From Burkholderiales bacterium (GTDB taxonomy: Bacteria > Pseudomonadota > Gammaproteobacteria > Burkholderiales > Burkholderiaceae_E): DNA of 10,477 nt. The notes below the pieces were generated by a model. That model saw only the letters and a program-made list of their open reading frames with translations. It was not told the DNA's origin and searched no databases. The position numbers and the translations under genes were made by a program. Where the stretch lies: assembly GCA_020348765.1 (NCBI GenBank), contig CP070753.1:2490435-2500911 (forward strand). The letters run 5' to 3'. Shown piece by piece: positions 1 to 8,315 of the stretch. Position 1 is the stretch's first letter. The number at the start of each line of letters is the position of its first letter.

Positions 1-1
1 C

Positions 2-787
2 AACCTCTCGGACCTGGCCGCGATGGGTGCCGAGCCGCGCGCCTGTACGCTCGGCATCGCGCTGCCGGAGGTCGACGAAGCCTGGCTGCAGGCGTTCGCC
101 GCCGGGCTGCATGCGCTCGCCGAGCGCCACCGCTGCCCGCTGATCGGCGGTGACACCACGCGCGGGCCGCTGAACGTGTGCGTGACCGTGCTGGGGGTGG
201 TGCCGCGCGGCCAGGCGCTGCGGCGCGATGCGGCCCGCGTCGGCGACGACATCTGGGTGTCCGGCACGCTGGGCGCCGCGGCCTGGGCGGTGTCGGCCCG
301 AGCGCGCGGGCAGGCGCTGGCGCCGAGCCATCCGGCGCGCCAGCGCCTGGACTGGCCGCAGCCACGCCTGGCGCTCGGCCGCGCCCTGTGCGGCCGTGCC
401 GCTTGCGCGATCGACATCTCGGACGGACTGAGCGGCGACCTCGGTCACGTGCTCGAGCGCTCGGGCTGCGGCGCGGCGCTCGAGTGGGCCCGGATTCCGG
501 TCGACCCCGCGCTCCAGGGCTGCGACGAGCGCGACCGGCATGCGCTGGTGCTGGGCGGCGGCGACGACTACGAGCTGCTGTTCACGGCACCGGCGCCCAG
601 CCGCGGCGAGATCGCGGCGCTCGGCGAGCGGGTCGGCACCCCGGTCAGCCGCATCGGCAGCATCACGGCGCAGCCGGGAATTTCGCTGCTGCGGCCCGAC
701 GGTTCGGTCGAGCGAATCGCGGCCCGCGGCTTCGATCACTTCGGTGCCGCGACCTCCGCGTCGGCGCGGCCGGGGCCGTGCGCATGA
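2..787 (+). CDS. thiL: Thiamine-monophosphate kinase, 5'-truncated by the window edge
   Basis: ThiL phosphorylates thiamine monophosphate with ATP to thiamine pyrophosphate, the last step of cofactor synthesis in the cytoplasm. The reading frame is open from base 2, so the gene starts upstream; 261 residues are visible against about 325 in the family, leaving roughly 60-70 N-terminal residues outside. Seen in the visible part: NLSDLAAMGA at residues 1-10, GGDTTRG starting near residue 49 (the AIR-synthase-type metal/ATP site), DISDGLSGDLGHVLERSGCG in the middle, GGGDDYELLF, and the family-typical C-terminal GFDHFG, followed by a short nonconserved tail. The ATG at 23 lies inside the conserved NLSDLAAMGA motif and is not the start. 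The stop overlaps the pgpA start as ATGA (784-787), indicating translational coupling. Identification is firm. Confidence 0.96.
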   Translation, partial: NLSDLAAMGAEPRACTLGIALPEVDEAWLQAFAAGLHALAERHRCPLIGGDTTRGPLNVCVTVLGVVPRGQALRRDAARVGDDIWVSGTLGAAAWAVSARARGQALAPSHPARQRLDWPQPRLALGRALCGRAACAIDISDGLSGDLGHVLERSGCGAALEWARIPVDPALQGCDERDRHALVLGGGDDYELLFTAPAPSRGEIAALGERVGTPVSRIGSITAQPGISLLRPDGSVERIAARGFDHFGAATSASARPGPCA

Positions 788-1296
788 GCGGCGGCGATCG
801 CGTCGAGGCGGTCGAGGATGCCGGCCCGGTGCGTCCGAGCGCAGCCTTCATGGTGCGCCGGCTCTCGCGGCTGATCGCGCTCGGTTTCGGCAGCGGCCTG
901 TCGCCCATCGGTCCCGGAACCGTGGGCACCCTTTGGGCATGGCTCGCGTTCGTGGTGTTCGACCCCTGGCTGTCGGACACGAGCTGGGCGATCCTGATCG
1001 GTGCCGGGTTCCTGGTCGGGATCTGGGCCTGCGGGCGGACCGCGGAGGCCCTCGGCCGGCCCGACGCCGGCGCCATCGTCTGGGACGAGATCGTGGCGTT
1101 CTGGCTCGTGCTGTGGCTGCTGCCGGCGGGCTTCGGCTGGCAGTTCGCCGGTTTCGCGCTGTTCCGCCTGCTGGACGTGCTCAAGCCGCCGCCGATCCGA
1201 CAGCTCGAGCGCAGGCTCTCGGGTGGGCTGGGCATCATGGCCGACGACCTGCTGGCGGCCTTCTTCGCGCTGCTGATACTGGCGCTGTTCCGATGA
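784..1296 (+). CDS. pgpA: Phosphatidylglycerophosphatase A
   Basis: PgpA is an inner-membrane phosphatase that converts phosphatidylglycerophosphate to phosphatidylglycerol in phospholipid synthesis. The 170-residue product matches the usual length (about 170). Conserved blocks are in order: GFGSGLSPIGPGTVGT (34-49), IVWDEIVAF (98-106) and RLLDVLKPPPIRQLERRL then GGLGIMADDLLAA (128-159), which carry the acidic residues expected at the active site. Hydrophobic segments at about 51-60, 68-82, 104-126 and the C-terminal end fit a small multi-pass membrane protein. The first ~25 residues are polar and nonconserved, so Met23 is a possible alternative start, but the ATG at 784 overlaps the thiL stop and is preferred. 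The stop overlaps the next start at 1293 in the same ATGA manner. Confidence 0.96.
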   Translation: MSGGDRVEAVEDAGPVRPSAAFMVRRLSRLIALGFGSGLSPIGPGTVGTLWAWLAFVVFDPWLSDTSWAILIGAGFLVGIWACGRTAEALGRPDAGAIVWDEIVAFWLVLWLLPAGFGWQFAGFALFRLLDVLKPPPIRQLERRLSGGLGIMADDLLAAFFALLILALFR

Positions 1297-1886
1297 CGGC
1301 ACCCGAGCCCTGGCCGGAAGTCCCGTCCGTGCTGCCGCAACCGGGGGCCGGGGCCGAGCGGCTCGAGACGCTCGTGGTCGATGCCGCCGCCGGGCTGGGT
1401 CGACTGCTGCAGGCGCGCGGCTGGACGGTGGTGACGGCCGAGTCATGCACCGGCGGCGCGATCGCGCGTGCGCTGACCGAGACCGCCGGCAGCAGCGCCT
1501 GGTTCGATCGCGGGCTGGTCACGTACAGCAACGCGGCCAAGCAGGAATTGCTCGGCGTGCGGGCGTCGACACTGCAGTCCCACGGTGCGGTCAGCGGCGA
1601 GACCGTGACCGAGATGGTGCTCGGCGCGCTGGGCGGTGCGCGCGACCGGTTGGCGCTGGCCGTGACCGGCGTCGCCGGTCCGGACGGCGGCTCGCCGGAC
1701 AAGCCGGTCGGCACGGTCTGGTTCGGCTGGGCCCTGGCCGGCCGTGTGCCGCTGGTCCGGATGCACCGGGTGCCCGGCGACCGGCGCCAGGTGCGGCTGC
1801 GCAGCGCGTTGCTGGCGCTGGAACAGGCCTGCGCGCTGGTCACGGCCTGCCCGCCCTCGGACGGGATCAATAGGCCAAAAGACTGA
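1293..1886 (+). CDS. pncC: CinA C-terminal domain protein, nicotinamide-nucleotide amidase (PncC)
   Basis: Stand-alone CinA C-terminal domain proteins deamidate nicotinamide mononucleotide to nicotinic acid mononucleotide, recycling the NMN released by DNA ligase and other reactions. The product is 197 residues, a little longer than the ~165 of E. coli PncC because of a Pro/Ala-rich leader of about 25 residues. Signature motifs are TAESCTGG (48-55, Ser51 presumed nucleophile), [12 protein letters not shown] (78-89), [10 protein letters not shown] (124-133), KPVGTVW (137-143) and a late GDRRQVR. The N-terminal MoaB-like domain of full-length CinA is absent. The start ATG overlaps the pgpA stop; a later start cannot be excluded because the leader is not conserved. 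The stop codon (1884-1886) lies inside the recA LexA operator. Often annotated as a competence/damage-inducible protein because of its position before recA. Confidence 0.93.
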   Translation: MTAPEPWPEVPSVLPQPGAGAERLETLVVDAAAGLGRLLQARGWTVVTAESCTGGAIARALTETAGSSAWFDRGLVTYSNAAKQELLGVRASTLQSHGAVSGETVTEMVLGALGGARDRLALAVTGVAGPDGGSPDKPVGTVWFGWALAGRVPLVRMHRVPGDRRQVRLRSALLALEQACALVTACPPSDGINRPKD

Positions 1887-1900
1887 TTGTTTGTACAGTA
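1881..1900 (+). promoter_or_regulatory. LexA operator (SOS box) of recA
   Basis: GACTGATTGTTTGTACAGTA closely matches the LexA consensus of Beta- and Gammaproteobacteria: CTG at 1883-1885 and CAG at 1896-1898 are separated by exactly 10 bases, with A/T-rich inner bases and the outer TA kept on the right side. It sits 70-89 nt before the recA start, covers the proposed -35 hexamer and overlaps the stop codon of pncC. LexA bound here would block transcription until cleaved during the SOS response. Strong by sequence and by position. Confidence 0.9.
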
Positions 1901-1915
1901 GTCCTGTGCAATAAT
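1887..1915 (+). promoter_or_regulatory. recA sigma-70 promoter
   Basis: A -35 candidate TTGTTT (1887-1892) and a -10 AATAAT (1910-1915) are separated by exactly 17 bases. The -10 is preceded by TG plus one base (1907-1909), an extended -10 that can compensate for the weak -35. The expected transcription start is near 1921-1923, giving a 5' leader of about 48 nt. The LexA box overlaps the -35, as expected for repression. This is the clearest A/T-rich promoter region in the window. Confidence 0.75.
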
Positions 1916-1969
1916 CGTCGCGAATATCCGGACCCATCGCGAACCCAGGCAGCAGAGGAGCCGAATCCC

Positions 1970-3008
<1,039 letters not shown>

Positions 3009-3031
<23 letters not shown>

Positions 3032-3587
3032 GGCGGCCGCGGGCGCCGATCGACCGGCGCGAGGCTCGCGCCGGCAACCGACGTTGCGGGCCCGCGCGCT
3101 GAGGCTGCTGGCACGACGCGAGCACAGCCGCGCCGAGCTGCGTCAGCGGCTGGTCCGGTACGCGAGCTCCGAGAGCGAGCTCGAGGCGGTGCTGGACGAG
3201 TGCGAGCAAAGGCGCTGGCAGTCGGACGCGCGCTTTGCGCTGACCTACGTGGGCGGGCGCGCCGCGCGTTTCGGTGCGCTGCGCCTGCGGTACGAGCTGG
3301 CCGCGCGCGGCATCGATGATCAGCGCATTCGGCAGGCGCTCGGCGGCCTCGACGAAGACGAGGTGCAACGCGCTTTCAGGGTCTGGCGCAAGCGCTTCTC
3401 GGCGCCCGCAACCGACCTCGCCGAGCGCGCGCGTCAGGTTCGGTTTCTGGCGCAGCGGGGGTTTGCGGCCGAGACCATTCGCCGCGCGCTGCGGCAGGCG
3501 GCGCAACTGGCCGGCACCGAGGTACGCGGCCAGCAGGACGACCTGGCCGACTTCGTCGATCCAGTCGACCCGTTCGATCCGGCGTAG
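3009..3587 (+). CDS. recX: Regulatory protein RecX
   Basis: RecX binds RecA filaments and limits their extension and recombinase/coprotease activity. The product is 192 residues, somewhat longer than E. coli RecX (166), because of a basic N-terminal stretch of about 25 residues and a short tail. Characteristic segments are [20 protein letters not shown] near 28-47, then [20 protein letters not shown], a conserved [16 protein letters not shown], and a third helical repeat ending in [17 protein letters not shown]. The ATG at 3009 overlaps the recA end by 23 nt and has no clear Shine-Dalgarno sequence, so translation is probably coupled to recA; TTG at 3084 is a less likely start. The tail [10 protein letters not shown] is a repeat that continues in the DNA past the TAG stop. 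Co-transcription from the SOS promoter is expected. Confidence 0.93.
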
Positions 3588-3608
3588 TCGTTCGACCCGG
3601 TCGATCCG
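3555..3608 (+). repeat. 9-bp (V/F)DP-coding repeats spanning the recX stop
   Basis: Five 9-bp units of the form (G/T)TCGA(T/C)CC(G/A) occur at 3555-3563, 3564-3572, 3573-3581, 3591-3599 and 3600-3608, with GCGTAGTCG (containing the recX stop TAG, 3585-3587) between the third and fourth. All are in the recX frame, where each encodes Val-Asp-Pro or Phe-Asp-Pro. The frame past the TAG stays open for 25 codons to a TGA at 3663-3665. This looks like a small repeat expansion at the recX 3' end, cut by a stop codon. Confidence 0.75.
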
Positions 3609-3657
3609 GCGACGCGCTTCGCGGGCCGGGCGGGGGTCCGGTCCCCGATGCTTGCTG

Positions 3658-3666
3658 TGCTATGAT
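3658..3666 (+). promoter_or_regulatory. Extended -10 promoter for the DUF2889 gene
   Basis: TG-C-TATGAT (3658-3666) is a strong extended -10 element. No convincing -35 hexamer is found 16-18 nt upstream (CCGGTC at the 17-nt spacing), which is tolerated by extended -10 promoters. The start of transcription would be near 3673, about 37 nt before the ATG at 3710. It suggests that transcription of the downstream gene is independent of recA-recX. Confidence 0.55.
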
Positions 3667-3709
3667 CCACGGCTTTGCGGCGATTCCAGCGACCCCCCCT
3701 TCCTCCCCA

Positions 3710-4291
3710 ATGCCGCTCGAGCCGGCCCGCGTCGAACGCACACTGAGTCATACACGCGAGATCCGTGTGCAGGCGTTCACACGCAGCGACGGCCGCTGGG
3801 AGCTCGAGGCGCATCTGGTCGATGTCAAGCCGCACAATCTGAAGCTTGCGTCGGGGGTGCGGCCTGGTGGCGCTCCGATTCACGACCTGTGGCTGCGGGT
3901 CGTGTTCGATCACGCGTTTACGATCCTCGCCGCGGAAGCGGCGACCGACGGCATCCCCTATCCCGGCGCCTGCGAGATCGCTTTGCCCGACTACCAGCGG
4001 CTGGTCGGACTGAATCTGGTGCACGGGTTTCGCAAGGGCGTTGCCGAGCGACTCGGTGGCCTGCAGGGCTGCACCCACCTGACCGAGCTCGCGAGCGCGC
4101 TGCCGACCGCCGCGCTGCAGGCATTCGGCGCCGACGCGGCACGCGAGCGCGCACCGGGAGAGCCGCGGCCGGATTCCCACCAGCCGCCGTTCTTCCTCGA
4201 TCGCTGCCATGCGCTGCGACGCGACGGCGAGGCTGTGCGCGAGTACTACCCGAAGTGGTATCGGCCGCCGCGCGGCGCCGATGCCGCGTGA
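3710..4291 (+). CDS. DUF2889 family protein of unknown function
   Basis: The 193-residue product resembles the DUF2889 family as I remember it: N-terminal MPLEPARVERTLSHTREI, then DGRWELEAHLVDVKPHNL (about 25-42), PIHDLWLRVVFD (about 56-67), a region with ATDGIPYPGAC, and a GLQGCTHLTELASALPTAAL block (about 120-139) that is the best family signature. It has no signal peptide or membrane segment, so it is probably cytoplasmic. The C-terminus holds FFLDRCHALRRDGEAVREYY and ends YPKWYRPP, also seen in relatives. I chose ATG 3710 because family similarity begins there; the in-frame ATG at 3662 lies within the -10 promoter element. There is no obvious Shine-Dalgarno sequence; the leader is pyrimidine-rich. 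No biochemical function is known to me. Confidence 0.85.
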   Translation: MPLEPARVERTLSHTREIRVQAFTRSDGRWELEAHLVDVKPHNLKLASGVRPGGAPIHDLWLRVVFDHAFTILAAEAATDGIPYPGACEIALPDYQRLVGLNLVHGFRKGVAERLGGLQGCTHLTELASALPTAALQAFGADAARERAPGEPRPDSHQPPFFLDRCHALRRDGEAVREYYPKWYRPPRGADAA

Positions 4292-4330
4292 GCGCGACGT
4301 GACCGCGGACCGGGCCCCGCTGGGCGCTGC

Positions 4331-4367
4331 GATGCGACCCGGGAGGATGCGAACCGGGAGCATGCGG
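4331..4367 (+). repeat. Short 15-bp tandem repeat in the gap before sucC
   Basis: GATGCGACCCGGGAG (4331-4345) is followed directly by GATGCGAACCGGGAG (4346-4360), differing at one base, and then by a partial third copy beginning CATGCGG. It lies in the 184-nt gap 4292-4475. The same gap holds a 12-bp perfect palindrome CCCGGCGCCGGG (4425-4436) and a GGGATCCC palindrome (4378-4385). I see no clear promoter hexamers in the gap, so transcription into sucC may come from upstream or from a promoter that I cannot recognise. Confidence 0.6.
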
Positions 4368-4475
4368 CCTCAGCACGGGATCCCGGGCCAGGCCGGTGGG
4401 CCGGGGTCGGTCGCGCGATTCGAACCCGGCGCCGGGGCAGCCAGCGGCGAACAGGACCAGCACGAGGACTAGGCC

Positions 4476-5636
4476 ATGAAGATCCACGAGTACCAGGGCA
4501 AGGAACTGCTGCGTCGCTACGGCGTGCCGGTGCCGCGCGGCGTGCCCTGTTTCAGTGTCGACGAAGCGGTCCGGGCGGCCGAGTCGCTCGGCGGGCCGGT
4601 GTGGGTGGTCAAGGCGCAGATCCACGCCGGCGGTCGCGGCAAGGGTGGCGGCGTGAAGCTCGCGCGCTCGATCGACGAGGTGCGCCATCACTCGGACGCG
4701 ATTCTCGGCATGCAGCTGATCACGCACCAGACCGGGCCCGACGGCCAGAAGGTCAGGCGCCTGCTGGTCGAACAGGGCGCCGACATCCGCAAGGAGTATT
4801 ACGTCGGCATCGTCGTCGATCGGGTGACCCAGCGCGTGGTCGTGATGGCCTCGAGCGAGGGCGGCATGGAAATCGAGGAGGTGGCCGAGCGGTCGCCCGA
4901 GCTGATCCACAAGGTACAGGTCGATCCGCAGGCCGGGTTGACCGATGCCGAGGCCGAGCAGCTGGCACGCAGCATCGGCGTGCCCGGGGCCAGTGTCGGC
5001 CAGGCCCGCGACGTGTTCCAGGCGCTGTACAAGGCATTCTGGGAAACCGACGCGTCGCTGGCCGAGATCAATCCGCTGATCCTGACCGGCGACGGACGCA
5101 TCGTGGCACTGGACGCGAAGCTCAACTTCGATGCCAACGCCCTGTTCCGGCATCCGGACATCGTCGAGATGCGCGACCTGGACGAGGAGGATCCGGCCGA
5201 GATCGAGGCCTCGAAATACGACCTGTCCTACATCCAGCTCGACGGCAACATCGGCTGCCTGGTCAACGGCGCCGGCCTGGCCATGGCGACGATGGACACG
5301 ATCAAGCTGTTCGGGGGCGAGCCGGCCAACTTCCTCGATGTCGGCGGCGGTGCCACCACCGAGAAAGTCACCGAGGCGTTCAAGATCATGCTGCGCAACC
5401 CGAACCTGAAGGCGATCCTGGTCAACATCTTCGGCGGCATCATGCGCTGCGACGTGATCGCCGAGGGCGTGGTCGCGGCCTCGCGTGCGGTCGGGCTGAA
5501 GGTGCCGCTGGTGGTTCGGATGAAGGGCACCAACGAGGACAAGGGCAGGAAGATCCTCGCCGATTCGGGCCTGCCGATCATCTCGGCGGACACGATGGCC
5601 GAGGCGGCGCGCGAGGTCGTCGCGGCCGCGGGCTGA
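4476..5636 (+). CDS. sucC: Succinate-CoA ligase (ADP-forming), beta subunit
   Basis: SucC is the ATP-grasp subunit of succinyl-CoA synthetase, which in the TCA cycle makes ATP from succinyl-CoA in the cytoplasm. The product is 386 residues (388 in E. coli). It begins [20 protein letters not shown], typical of the family. Nucleotide-binding motif [15 protein letters not shown] starts at Lys46, with Gly53-Arg54 as in E. coli; AEINPL and ALDAKLNFD mark the metal/ATP site; the C-terminal ligase domain has [26 protein letters not shown] and [21 protein letters not shown] (4464-4467) lies 8 nt before the ATG. sucD follows after 25 nt, as expected for partners in a heterotetramer. The genes for 2-oxoglutarate dehydrogenase, often nearby in enterics, are not in this window. 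Confidence 0.98.
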   Translation: MKIHEYQGKELLRRYGVPVPRGVPCFSVDEAVRAAESLGGPVWVVKAQIHAGGRGKGGGVKLARSIDEVRHHSDAILGMQLITHQTGPDGQKVRRLLVEQGADIRKEYYVGIVVDRVTQRVVVMASSEGGMEIEEVAERSPELIHKVQVDPQAGLTDAEAEQLARSIGVPGASVGQARDVFQALYKAFWETDASLAEINPLILTGDGRIVALDAKLNFDANALFRHPDIVEMRDLDEEDPAEIEASKYDLSYIQLDGNIGCLVNGAGLAMATMDTIKLFGGEPANFLDVGGGATTEKVTEAFKIMLRNPNLKAILVNIFGGIMRCDVIAEGVVAASRAVGLKVPLVVRMKGTNEDKGRKILADSGLPIISADTMAEAAREVVAAAG

Positions 5637-5661
5637 GCCGGTCGCACACGGAGACCCACAC

Positions 5662-6543
5662 ATGTCGATCCTGATCAACAAGGACACCAAGGTCATCACG
5701 CAGGGCATCACGGGCAAGACCGGGCAGTTCCACACGCGTGCCTGCCGCGACTATGCGAACGGGCGCGCGTGCTTCGTGGCCGGAGTCAACCCGAGGAAAG
5801 CCGGCGAGGACTTCGAGGGCATCCCGATCTTCGCCACGGTGCGCGAGGCCAGGGACCACACTGGCGCCACCGCTTCGGTGATCTACGTGCCGCCGGCCGG
5901 CGCCGCTGCGGCGATCTGGGAGGCGGTCGAGGCCGAGCTCGGACTCGTGATCTGCATTACCGAGGGCATCCCGGTGCGCGACATGATCGAAGTGCGCGAC
6001 CGGATGCGCAGGGAGAACCGGGCCACGGTGCTGGTGGGCCCGAACTGCCCCGGCGTGATCACGCCCGACGAGCTCAAGATCGGCATCATGCCCGGCCACA
6101 TCCATCGCAAGGGTCGCGTCGGCGTGGTCAGCCGCTCGGGCACGCTGACCTACGAGGCGGTGGCGCAGTTGACCGAGCTCGGGCTCGGCCAGTCCACGGC
6201 TGTCGGCACCGGCGGCGACCCGGTCAACGGCCTGAAGCATGTCGATGTCCTGAAGCTGTTCAACGAGGACCCGGACACCGATGCGGTCGTGATGATCGGC
6301 GAGATCGGGGGCACCGACGAGGAGACCGCGGCGTACTGGGTCCGGGACAACATGACCAAGCCGGTGGTCGGCTTCATCGCCGGCGTGACCGCGCCGCCCG
6401 GCAAGCGCATGGGGCATGCGGGCGCGATCATCTCCGGTGGCAAGGGCACCGCCCAGGAGAAGCTCGAGGTCATGGAAGCGTCCGGGATCCGGGTCACCCG
6501 GGACCCGTCCGAAATGGGCCGCTTGCTGAAGAGCGTCCTCTGA
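5662..6543 (+). CDS. sucD: Succinate-CoA ligase (ADP-forming), alpha subunit
   Basis: SucD binds CoA and carries the phosphohistidine of succinyl-CoA synthetase, working with the SucC subunit encoded just upstream. The product is 293 residues (289 in E. coli). Seen are the Rossmann CoA-binding motif [11 protein letters not shown] (15-25), [29 protein letters not shown] and the active-site histidine His252 in the motif [18 protein letters not shown] (5650-5653) stands 8 nt before the ATG. Full length and intact. The next gene begins about 50 nt downstream. Confidence 0.98.
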   Translation: MSILINKDTKVITQGITGKTGQFHTRACRDYANGRACFVAGVNPRKAGEDFEGIPIFATVREARDHTGATASVIYVPPAGAAAAIWEAVEAELGLVICITEGIPVRDMIEVRDRMRRENRATVLVGPNCPGVITPDELKIGIMPGHIHRKGRVGVVSRSGTLTYEAVAQLTELGLGQSTAVGTGGDPVNGLKHVDVLKLFNEDPDTDAVVMIGEIGGTDEETAAYWVRDNMTKPVVGFIAGVTAPPGKRMGHAGAIISGGKGTAQEKLEVMEASGIRVTRDPSEMGRLLKSVL

Positions 6544-6570
6544 GCCGACGCGCGCTCGCCTCGAGCGGCT
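6543..6570 (+). other. Hairpin-forming sequence between sucD and the TerC gene
   Basis: AGCCG (6543-6547) can pair with CGGCT (6566-6570), and inside it CGCTCG (6553-6558) can pair with CGAGCG (6562-6567) over a CCT loop; the two stems share bases and are alternatives. No T-run follows, so it is not a canonical terminator. It may reduce read-through or protect the sucCD mRNA 3' end; chance is also possible in DNA this GC-rich. Confidence 0.3.
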
Positions 6571-6596
6571 GATCGCCTGCCGCCAGGGTGCCGCCC

Positions 6597-7331
6597 TTGG
6601 ACATCGGCTCGCTCGATTTCTGGATCTCGCTCGGCAAGATCGTCTGGGTCGACCTGCTGCTGGGTGGCGACAACGCGGTCGTGATCGCGCTGGCGGTGCG
6701 CTCGCTGCCGCCGGCGCAGCAGCGGCGCGCGATCCTGTGGGGCACCGGCGCGGCCATCATGATGCGGGTGGCCCTGACCTTCGTGGCCGCCGGGCTGATG
6801 TCGTTGCCGTGGCTGAAGCTGGCCGGTGCCGGCCTGCTGCTCTACATCGGCGTGACCTTGCTGCTGCCCGAAAAGCCGCATACCGCGGGCGAGCATGCGC
6901 CGATCTCGTCGATCTGGTCGGCGATGCGCACGATCCTGATGGCCGATCTCGCGATGAGCGTGGACAACGTGCTGGCGGTGGCTGCCGCGGCCAAGGGCAG
7001 CCTGCTGCTGCTGGTGCTCGGGCTGGGCATCAGCATCCCGATCGTGATCTTCGGCAGCACCCTGCTGCTGCGCCTGATCGAGCGCTTGCCGGTCGTGATC
7101 TGGCTCGGGGCCGGCCTGCTGGGTTTCATCGCGGGCGAGATCGCGGTCGCCGATGCGGCCGCAGCCGAGGTCACGGCCGGCATCGCCGGCTGGCTCGGGG
7201 TTTCGCCCGGGTGGCTGGGTGTGATCGCCGGCGCCATCGGTGCCGGCTTCGTGATCATGCTGGGCCATCTGTTGCTGCGGCGCCGTCAGACGCTGCCGCC
7301 CGGCGGACGGACGCCCCCGCTCAGGAAATAG
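6597..7331 (+). CDS. TerC/YjbE family integral membrane protein
   Basis: TerC-family proteins are multi-pass inner-membrane proteins; members such as Alx and YkoY have been linked to manganese export or metal supply to exported proteins. The product (244 residues from the TTG at 6597) shows the two matching acidic signatures of the family: VDLLLGGDNAVVIALA (Asp19, Asp25) and MADLAMSVDNVLAVAAAAKG (Asp117, Asp123). Hydrophobic segments at about 9-32, 45-82 (two), 112-130, 131-155, 158-180 and 198-220 fit about seven helices. I prefer the TTG at 6597 because AGGG lies 8 nt upstream and the protein then starts MDIGSLDFW, like relatives; GTG at 6588 is the alternative and has no Shine-Dalgarno. 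The ~50-nt gap after sucD leaves no room for a yybP-ykoY manganese riboswitch. Specific substrate is unknown. Confidence 0.9.
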   Translation: MDIGSLDFWISLGKIVWVDLLLGGDNAVVIALAVRSLPPAQQRRAILWGTGAAIMMRVALTFVAAGLMSLPWLKLAGAGLLLYIGVTLLLPEKPHTAGEHAPISSIWSAMRTILMADLAMSVDNVLAVAAAAKGSLLLLVLGLGISIPIVIFGSTLLLRLIERLPVVIWLGAGLLGFIAGEIAVADAAAAEVTAGIAGWLGVSPGWLGVIAGAIGAGFVIMLGHLLLRRRQTLPPGGRTPPLRK

Positions 7332-7374
7332 TTCCTTATGGGCCGTCGGCCCGGCTCGATACGCTCGTTTGATC

Positions 7375-8313
7375 ATGAGCCGAATTGGATCGAGTCCGGC
7401 ATCCGCACGCCTGGGCCTGGCCGCCGGGACCGCCGCAGGCGACGACGACACGGGCACCGCCGTGCGCGGCGACGCGGCTGGCGCACCGTGGGGTGACGCT
7501 CGCGTCGTCGAAGAGTGGCCGCAAACCGAGCCGGCCCTGTTGCGACAGGCCGCCGTCTGTGCACTGGCCGCGCCGGCGCGCTTCGGCGGCGCGTCGCACG
7601 TGGGACTGGTGCGGCCGCACAACGAAGACGCCTGGTGCTTCGATGCTTCCCTGGGGCTCGCGGTGCTGGCCGACGGCATGGGCGGCTACAACGCGGGCGA
7701 GGTGGCCAGCGGCATCGCGGTCGAGCAGGTGCGGGCCGAGCTCGAGCGGGCACTGCTGGCCGGCGAGGCTCCGGCCGTGGCCCTGCAGAGCGCGCTGCTC
7801 GCGGCCAACCGGGCGATCATCGCCACCGCCGCCAGGCGCCCGGAGTGCGCCGGGCTGGGCACCACCGTGGTGGCGATCGTCGCCCGCACCGACGGGTTGT
7901 GGTTCGCCAGCGTCGGCGATTCGCGCCTGTACCGCTACCGCGGCGGAAGGCTCGAGCAGCTCACCCGTGACGACACGCTGGTGCGCGCGCTCGGCGAGGC
8001 CGATCCGTCCGCGATGGAGCGCATCGGCGCGCTGGGATGCCGCGGAGTGCTCACGCGAGCGCTGGGCGTGGACGCCGGGCTCGAGGTCGAGGCTCGGTGC
8101 GCGAACCTCGCGGCCGGCGACCTGCTGCTGCTGTGCTCGGACGGCTTGACCGACATGCTGTCCGACGCGGCGATCGCGGCCGAGCTCGGCCGGCGTGGCC
8201 GCGAGACGCCAGCCTCGATCGCCGCGGCGCTGCTGCAGCCGGCACTGGCGGCCGGCGGCCTGGACAACGTGACCGCCGTGGTGGCCCAGGTCGCCGATCG
8301 ACAGGGGCGCTGA
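7375..8313 (+). CDS. PP2C-type serine/threonine protein phosphatase (Stp/PrpC-like)
   Basis: The product is a metal-dependent phosphatase that would remove phosphate from Ser/Thr residues on proteins. The PP2C domain occupies about residues 72-310 of 312. All metal-binding motifs are present: RPHNEDAW (Asp85), LADGMGGYNAGEVAS (Asp100, Gly101), LGTTVVAIV, SVGDSRLYRYR, LTRDDTLVRAL, VLTRALG, LLLLCSDGLTDML (Asp256) and GGLDNVTAVV (Asp297, Asn298). About 70 residues rich in Ala and Gly precede the domain and have no recognisable fold; no Shine-Dalgarno precedes the ATG at 7375, so the true start could be later (for example TTG 7540). It lies 43 nt after the TerC gene and 2 nt before the FHA gene. 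A partner kinase is not in the window. Confidence 0.92.
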   Translation: MSRIGSSPASARLGLAAGTAAGDDDTGTAVRGDAAGAPWGDARVVEEWPQTEPALLRQAAVCALAAPARFGGASHVGLVRPHNEDAWCFDASLGLAVLADGMGGYNAGEVASGIAVEQVRAELERALLAGEAPAVALQSALLAANRAIIATAARRPECAGLGTTVVAIVARTDGLWFASVGDSRLYRYRGGRLEQLTRDDTLVRALGEADPSAMERIGALGCRGVLTRALGVDAGLEVEARCANLAAGDLLLLCSDGLTDMLSDAAIAAELGRRGRETPASIAAALLQPALAAGGLDNVTAVVAQVADRQGR

Positions 8314-8315
8314 TC

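Noticed and set aside
3631..3647. Possible hairpin CGGGG...CCCCG after recX as a terminator
   Set aside because: The stem is short with a wobble-paired interior and no T-run follows; it lies just before the next promoter but cannot be called a terminator.
4417..4426. tRNA T-loop-like string GGTTCGAATC on the minus strand
   Set aside because: The flanks do not form a T-stem and no acceptor, D or anticodon arms could be found.
4281..4472. Small plus-strand ORF of 63 codons overlapping the DUF2889 stop and ending just before sucC
   Set aside because: No ribosome site, low-complexity Gly/Pro/Arg composition, and it spans the tandem repeat; most likely noncoding.
4290..4487. Minus-strand frame with a lipobox-like VLFAAGC after a hydrophobic stretch, starting at a GTG opposite the sucC start
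   Set aside because: The hydrophobic stretch arises from the complement of the sucC leader, no Shine-Dalgarno was seen, and the rest of the frame is Arg/Pro-rich antisense sequence.
7340..7352. GGGCC-GTC-GGCCC hairpin between the TerC and phosphatase genes as terminator or operator
   Set aside because: Only 5 bp with a 3-nt loop and no T-run; such short GC hairpins are frequent in this DNA.
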